Part shown: positions 60,661-64,000 of the stretch, piece by piece
Layout: each line of letters opens with the position of its first letter
How positions within the stretch are numbered: position 1 is the first letter of the stretch
DNA from: Serratia sp. FDAARGOS_506
GTDB taxonomy: Bacteria > Pseudomonadota > Gammaproteobacteria > Enterobacterales > Enterobacteriaceae
Length of the DNA stretch: 64,000 bases
Direction: 5' to 3'
Assembly (NCBI RefSeq): GCF_003812745.1
Contig: NZ_CP033831.1
Location: 3,472,001-3,536,000 of the forward strand
Notes under the pieces: model-generated
Database searches by the model: none
Seen by the model: the letters and a program-made list of their open reading frames with translations, nothing else
Told to the model about the DNA's origin: nothing
Position numbers and translations under genes: made by a program

Positions 60661-63291
60661 TTAATCGCGAGGAATGGCGGTGCCCCAGGTTTTCCAGTCC
60701 TTCGGCTCTTCCGGATTCAGCAGGAAGTGTTTGTTCGGCGTGGCTTTCGGCGCCAGCGGTATGGTCGGCGGCGTGGCGAAGGCGATACCGCCGCGGATGA
60801 ACTGCTGGAAGGTGCCGCTCTTGATCACGCCACCGGTCAGGCCGAACTGCAGGTTGTACCCTGAAGCCAGCCAGAACACGCTGTTGTTGCGCACCAGATG
60901 CTGGTACTTCTTGCTGATGCGCAGCGCGACGTGCACGCGGTCGGACATGGCGCCAAGGTAGAAGCCGGTGATGGTGCCGACCTCCACGCCGCGGAACAGC
61001 ACCGGCGTACCGATTTGCAGCGAGCCGGTTTCGGCGGCATCGAGCACCACGCTCAGGCCGTCGAGATAGCGTGAGTCGGTGATGCTGGCTTGTTGCAGCT
61101 CGAAGGTGCGCAGCTCGCGGCCGCGCCCCGGCTCCACGTTGATATAAGGCTGGAGCAGGGTATCGAGGTTGCTGACGCCGGCGGCGGAGATCTCCGGCGA
61201 AACGATCGAGAAGCGGCTGCCCAAGCGTGCGAAGGTCTGCACGTATTCCGGATACAGCACCGCTTTGGCCAACACTTCGTTGCGCTCCGGCGCCAGCTGC
61301 AGTGACTCCACCTGGCCGACGTCGATACCGAGGTAGCGCAGCGGCATGCCCGCAGACAGCTTGCTGGCATCGTAGGTTCTCAACGTGATTTGGCTGCCCA
61401 CCGCGCGTGCGGCGGTTTCGCTGGCGTACAGCACGCGGTTGGCGCCCTTGTTGAGCGTCACGCCCTGCAGGTTGTCGAAGCTGATGGCGCCTTTCAGCGC
61501 GCGGTTAAGCGGCGAAGCCTGCACCGTCAGCCCGCTGCCGTTGAGCTGCACCTTGGCGCCGCCTTCGGCCCAGAAGATGCTTTCGCGGGTCAGCAGCTTG
61601 CGGTATTCCGGGCTGATGTAGACGTCTACCTCAAACTCGTTGGCTTTCGGCCGAACGTTGACGATTTCGCCCACCTGGAATTTGCGATACAGCACCACCG
61701 AGCCGGCCTGCACATCCGGCAGGCTGGTGGCGCTGAGGGTCAGGGTGGTGGCAGGGGCGTTGCCGACGATGCCTTCCTCGGCTTTTTCGCTGTTGGCGTA
61801 CAGCGGGTATTGGCCGCCCGGTTCCCCCTTGCTGCCGGGAATAATGCGCACGCCGCCGTCTACCCACTCCTGAGCGCTGGCGCCGAGCACTTCCATGCCG
61901 TCGATGCCCAGCTTGACGTCGAGGCGGCTGTTGACCACGAATTTGCTGTCTTTGTGCAGCAGGCCGCGGTATTGGGCGTCGATGGCGGCGGTGAATACCA
62001 CGCCGCCGGCGGTCAGGGTGCGGCTCAGGATCTGGCCGACTTTCACGCCGTGCACCACCAGTGGCTGCCCGACGTCGATACCGTAGCTTTGCGGCGCATT
62101 CAGCGTGACGGTCAGCACGCCAGGCTGTTGCAACAGCGTTTCGCTGCTGTCCAGCACGTTGAAGCGCTGCTGCGGTTCGCCTTCACCCGGCACCAGTTCC
62201 AGCGTGGTGCCGGTCAGCAGTTGGCTGAGCTTGGCGTCGTTGAGGCTGATGCGCGGGCTGCGCATCACGATGCGGGTGCCGCTGCGCATCAGATCGACCA
62301 CCGAAGGATCGATGGTCAGTTCACCGACCACTTTACTGTCCTGCTGCAACGTCAGCTTGGTCAGGGTGCCTACCTGCAGCCCCTGGTACATCAGCGGCGT
62401 GCGGTTTTCACTCAGGTTGTTGCCGCTAGGCAGATCCAGCAGGATATTGACGCCGCGCTGGCTGTGGGCCAGATCCGGATACAGGGTATAGTTCTGATCC
62501 CCTTTGGCCTGCTGGCCGTCGGCCGGCGAATCGAAGGCGATGGCGCCGTTGACCAGCGCCGCCAGGCTCTCCATCTGTACCGTGGCGCCGGACAGGCTGA
62601 AATCGCCCTTGAAGCCGGAGACGTTCCAGAAGCGGCTGCTGTTTTTCACCAGATGGGCGAAGCGGCGGTCGATCAGCACGTCGATGGTCACGCCCTTGTT
62701 GCCTTCGCTGATGGTGTAGTCGTATACCTTGCCGACCGGGATTTTACGGTAGTAGACCAGCGAGCCGCTGTTGAGCGAGCCCAGATCGTCGGCGTGCAGG
62801 TGGATCATCAGCTCGCCGGTGTTCAGGCGGTATTTCGGCTGGGTATCGAGCGCGGCGAAGTGGGTTTGCGCCTTGCCGCTGCCGGGCATCATGCCGATAT
62901 AGTTGCCGCCGACCAGCGCATCGAGCCCGGAGACCCCGGCCAGCGAGGCCTTGGGGGTCACCAGCCAGAATTGGGTGCCTTCGCGCAGCGAGTCCTCCAG
63001 ATCGCTTTTGATGCTGGCTTCCACCACGATGCTGCGCAGATCCTTGCTCAGGCTGATCTTTTGCACCGTGCCGACGTCAACTCCCTGGTAGCGCACCGGC
63101 GTGCGGCCGGCGACGATGCCCGCCGCCGATTGGAAATCGATGGTGACCGTGGTGCCGCGTTCCTGGAAATTGTTGTAGACCAGCCACCCGGCGATCAGCA
63201 GGGCGATGAACGGCAGTAACCAGAACGGTGAAATGCGGCGCTTGTTCTTGACCCGCGCTTCAGTCGGTGTAGTCGGCGTTTCCTGTTGCAT
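60661..63291 (-). CDS. letB: Inter-membrane lipid transport tunnel protein LetB (YebT), seven MCE domains
   Basis: 876 residues from ATG 63291 (GGGA 8 bp upstream; an ATG two codons earlier is less likely). Short cytoplasmic N-terminus, one transmembrane helix ([19 protein letters not shown]), then seven repeated MCE domains, each starting near a G-x-PVRYQGV(D/E)VG or similar motif: [73 protein letters not shown] and [12 protein letters not shown]. LetB hexamers form a stack of seven rings spanning the periplasm. Its start lies inside the letA 3' end (32-bp overlap). Confidence 0.97.
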   Translation of the reverse strand: MQQETPTTPTEARVKNKRRISPFWLLPFIALLIAGWLVYNNFQERGTTVTIDFQSAAGIVAGRTPVRYQGVDVGTVQKISLSKDLRSIVVEASIKSDLEDSLREGTQFWLVTPKASLAGVSGLDALVGGNYIGMMPGSGKAQTHFAALDTQPKYRLNTGELMIHLHADDLGSLNSGSLVYYRKIPVGKVYDYTISEGNKGVTIDVLIDRRFAHLVKNSSRFWNVSGFKGDFSLSGATVQMESLAALVNGAIAFDSPADGQQAKGDQNYTLYPDLAHSQRGVNILLDLPSGNNLSENRTPLMYQGLQVGTLTKLTLQQDSKVVGELTIDPSVVDLMRSGTRIVMRSPRISLNDAKLSQLLTGTTLELVPGEGEPQQRFNVLDSSETLLQQPGVLTVTLNAPQSYGIDVGQPLVVHGVKVGQILSRTLTAGGVVFTAAIDAQYRGLLHKDSKFVVNSRLDVKLGIDGMEVLGASAQEWVDGGVRIIPGSKGEPGGQYPLYANSEKAEEGIVGNAPATTLTLSATSLPDVQAGSVVLYRKFQVGEIVNVRPKANEFEVDVYISPEYRKLLTRESIFWAEGGAKVQLNGSGLTVQASPLNRALKGAISFDNLQGVTLNKGANRVLYASETAARAVGSQITLRTYDASKLSAGMPLRYLGIDVGQVESLQLAPERNEVLAKAVLYPEYVQTFARLGSRFSIVSPEISAAGVSNLDTLLQPYINVEPGRGRELRTFELQQASITDSRYLDGLSVVLDAAETGSLQIGTPVLFRGVEVGTITGFYLGAMSDRVHVALRISKKYQHLVRNNSVFWLASGYNLQFGLTGGVIKSGTFQQFIRGGIAFATPPTIPLAPKATPNKHFLLNPEEPKDWKTWGTAIPRD

Positions 63292-64000
63292 GTGCATCCC
63301 AAATCAATCGGCTATCGAGCCATTCAACGGCAAGAATAGTCAAAATGACCGCCGAGCCAAAGTAAAACGCGGCCGGTCCCATAGTAAAAGATAACAGCTG
63401 GTCGCGGTTTACCAGCGACATCATCAAGGCGATAACGAACAGATCCAGCATCGACCAGCGGCCGATCCAGGTGACCAGGCGCAGCAGACGAATACGCGTC
63501 TTCAGGCTGTGCGAGGTTTTGAAGTGGATACTCAACAATAGCGTGATCAGCACGATCACCTTGGTAAAGGGCACCAGCACACTGGCGATAAACACGATGG
63601 CGGCGATCGGCACGTTGCCGGAGGTGGCCAATGAGACCACGCCGGAGAAAATAGTGTCTTCCAGCCGCGCGCCGTTGGCGTAAATGATGGAAATCGGCAG
63701 CAGGTTGGCCGGTATCAGCAGGATCATCGCCGCGATCAGCGCCGCCCAGGTTTTTTGCAGGCTGTAAGGCTGGCGGTGGCACATCGGCACGTGGCAGCGC
63801 GGGCAGCGGCCGCGCGCGTCAGGGTAGCCGGTATAGTGACAGGACAGGCAAATATGCAGCGCTGCCGGTGGGCCTTCCGGCTGCTCCTGCGGATAGTAAC
63901 GCTCCCACAGCTGCTCCAGGTTGGTGTGGATCAGCGTCAGGATGCTGAGCAGAGTGAGCGACAGATAGGCGATCAGCGCGCTGCCCGCCTGAATGTCGGC
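63260..64000 (-). CDS. letA: Inner-membrane protein LetA (YebS/PqiA family), C-terminal part
   Basis: Partial; the frame runs open to the window edge, giving about 246 residues. It shows the second zinc-ribbon-like cysteine cluster ([18 protein letters not shown]) followed by four membrane helices ([73 protein letters not shown]). PqiA-type proteins supply lipid to or take it from their MCE partner; here the partner is LetB, translated from an overlapping start. The first half of the protein lies beyond the window. Confidence 0.96.
   Translation of the reverse strand, partial: ADIQAGSALIAYLSLTLLSILTLIHTNLEQLWERYYPQEQPEGPPAALHICLSCHYTGYPDARGRCPRCHVPMCHRQPYSLQKTWAALIAAMILLIPANLLPISIIYANGARLEDTIFSGVVSLATSGNVPIAAIVFIASVLVPFTKVIVLITLLLSIHFKTSHSLKTRIRLLRLVTWIGRWSMLDLFVIALMMSLVNRDQLLSFTMGPAAFYFGSAVILTILAVEWLDSRLIWDAHATGNADYTD

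Noticed and set aside
61390-63219. 609-codon open frame on the plus strand
   Set aside because: It is a mirror of letB in GC-rich DNA; the product is low-complexity in Ala, Val, Gln and His with no domain, while the minus strand gives a clean LetB.

Overview
The window looks like chromosome from a Serratia marcescens-type enterobacterium. It is GC-rich and carries mnmA-nudJ-rluE-icd and letA-letB-rsmF...yebV blocks recognisable from Escherichia coli. Its budC-type 2,3-butanediol dehydrogenase and its chromosomal QnrB-like pentapeptide gene are both typical of S. marcescens. All family calls are from reading the protein sequences; no database search was run.

Layout. 1-5.2 kb is core: the 3' part of kup, mnmA, nudJ, a small LprI-like secreted protein, rluE, icd and a uspF-like gene. 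5.2-8.25 kb is an AT-rich accessory insert. It holds a retron-type reverse transcriptase, a candidate msr-msd RNA just upstream, and an overlapping two-transmembrane protein that is the probable effector. Its right edge cuts off the front of a GNAT acetyltransferase gene, of which only the C-terminal part remains. 8.5-17 kb has a YdiK-like transporter, an MFS exporter, small unknown proteins, and a LacI-type regulator with a sugar-isomerase/oxidoreductase pair. 17-22 kb has qnr with a LexA box, a LysE exporter, a cold-shock gene with a cspA-like leader, a degenerate tRNA-like element, a YcaC-like hydrolase, a UspA-like protein and budC.

22-29.5 kb is the putrescine utilisation cluster: puuD-puuR-puuC-puuB on one strand, puuA and puuP on the other. 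puuE is absent. 29.5-35.4 kb has yddG, tsx, a CigR-like protein, a secreted chorismate mutase and a beta-lactamase-fold serine hydrolase. 35.6-40.7 kb is part of histidine utilisation: hutC-hutI-hutG divergent from hutF-hutD, with two HutC-type palindromes. 40.7-44.6 kb is sucrose use (cscR, cscA, cscB) with twin operators. 44.6-49.6 kb has an MFS metabolite symporter, pckA and a 2-hydroxycarboxylate transporter.

49.8-52.1 kb contains several very small proteins, including a YniD homologue and a 36-residue membrane protein. 52.2-58.9 kb is a Csu-like archaic chaperone-usher pilus operon: two near-identical major subunit genes, two minor subunits, chaperone, usher and tip adhesin. It lies between rsmF and yebV, which are neighbours in E. 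coli. The window closes with rsmF, letB and part of letA.

The strongest candidate for a new or little-described system is the retron at about 6.1-8.2 kb. Other points of interest are the tiny membrane-protein pair at 50.4-50.6 kb, the pilin duplication that includes its leader region, the tRNA-like element at 19.25 kb, and several unassigned palindromic operators.
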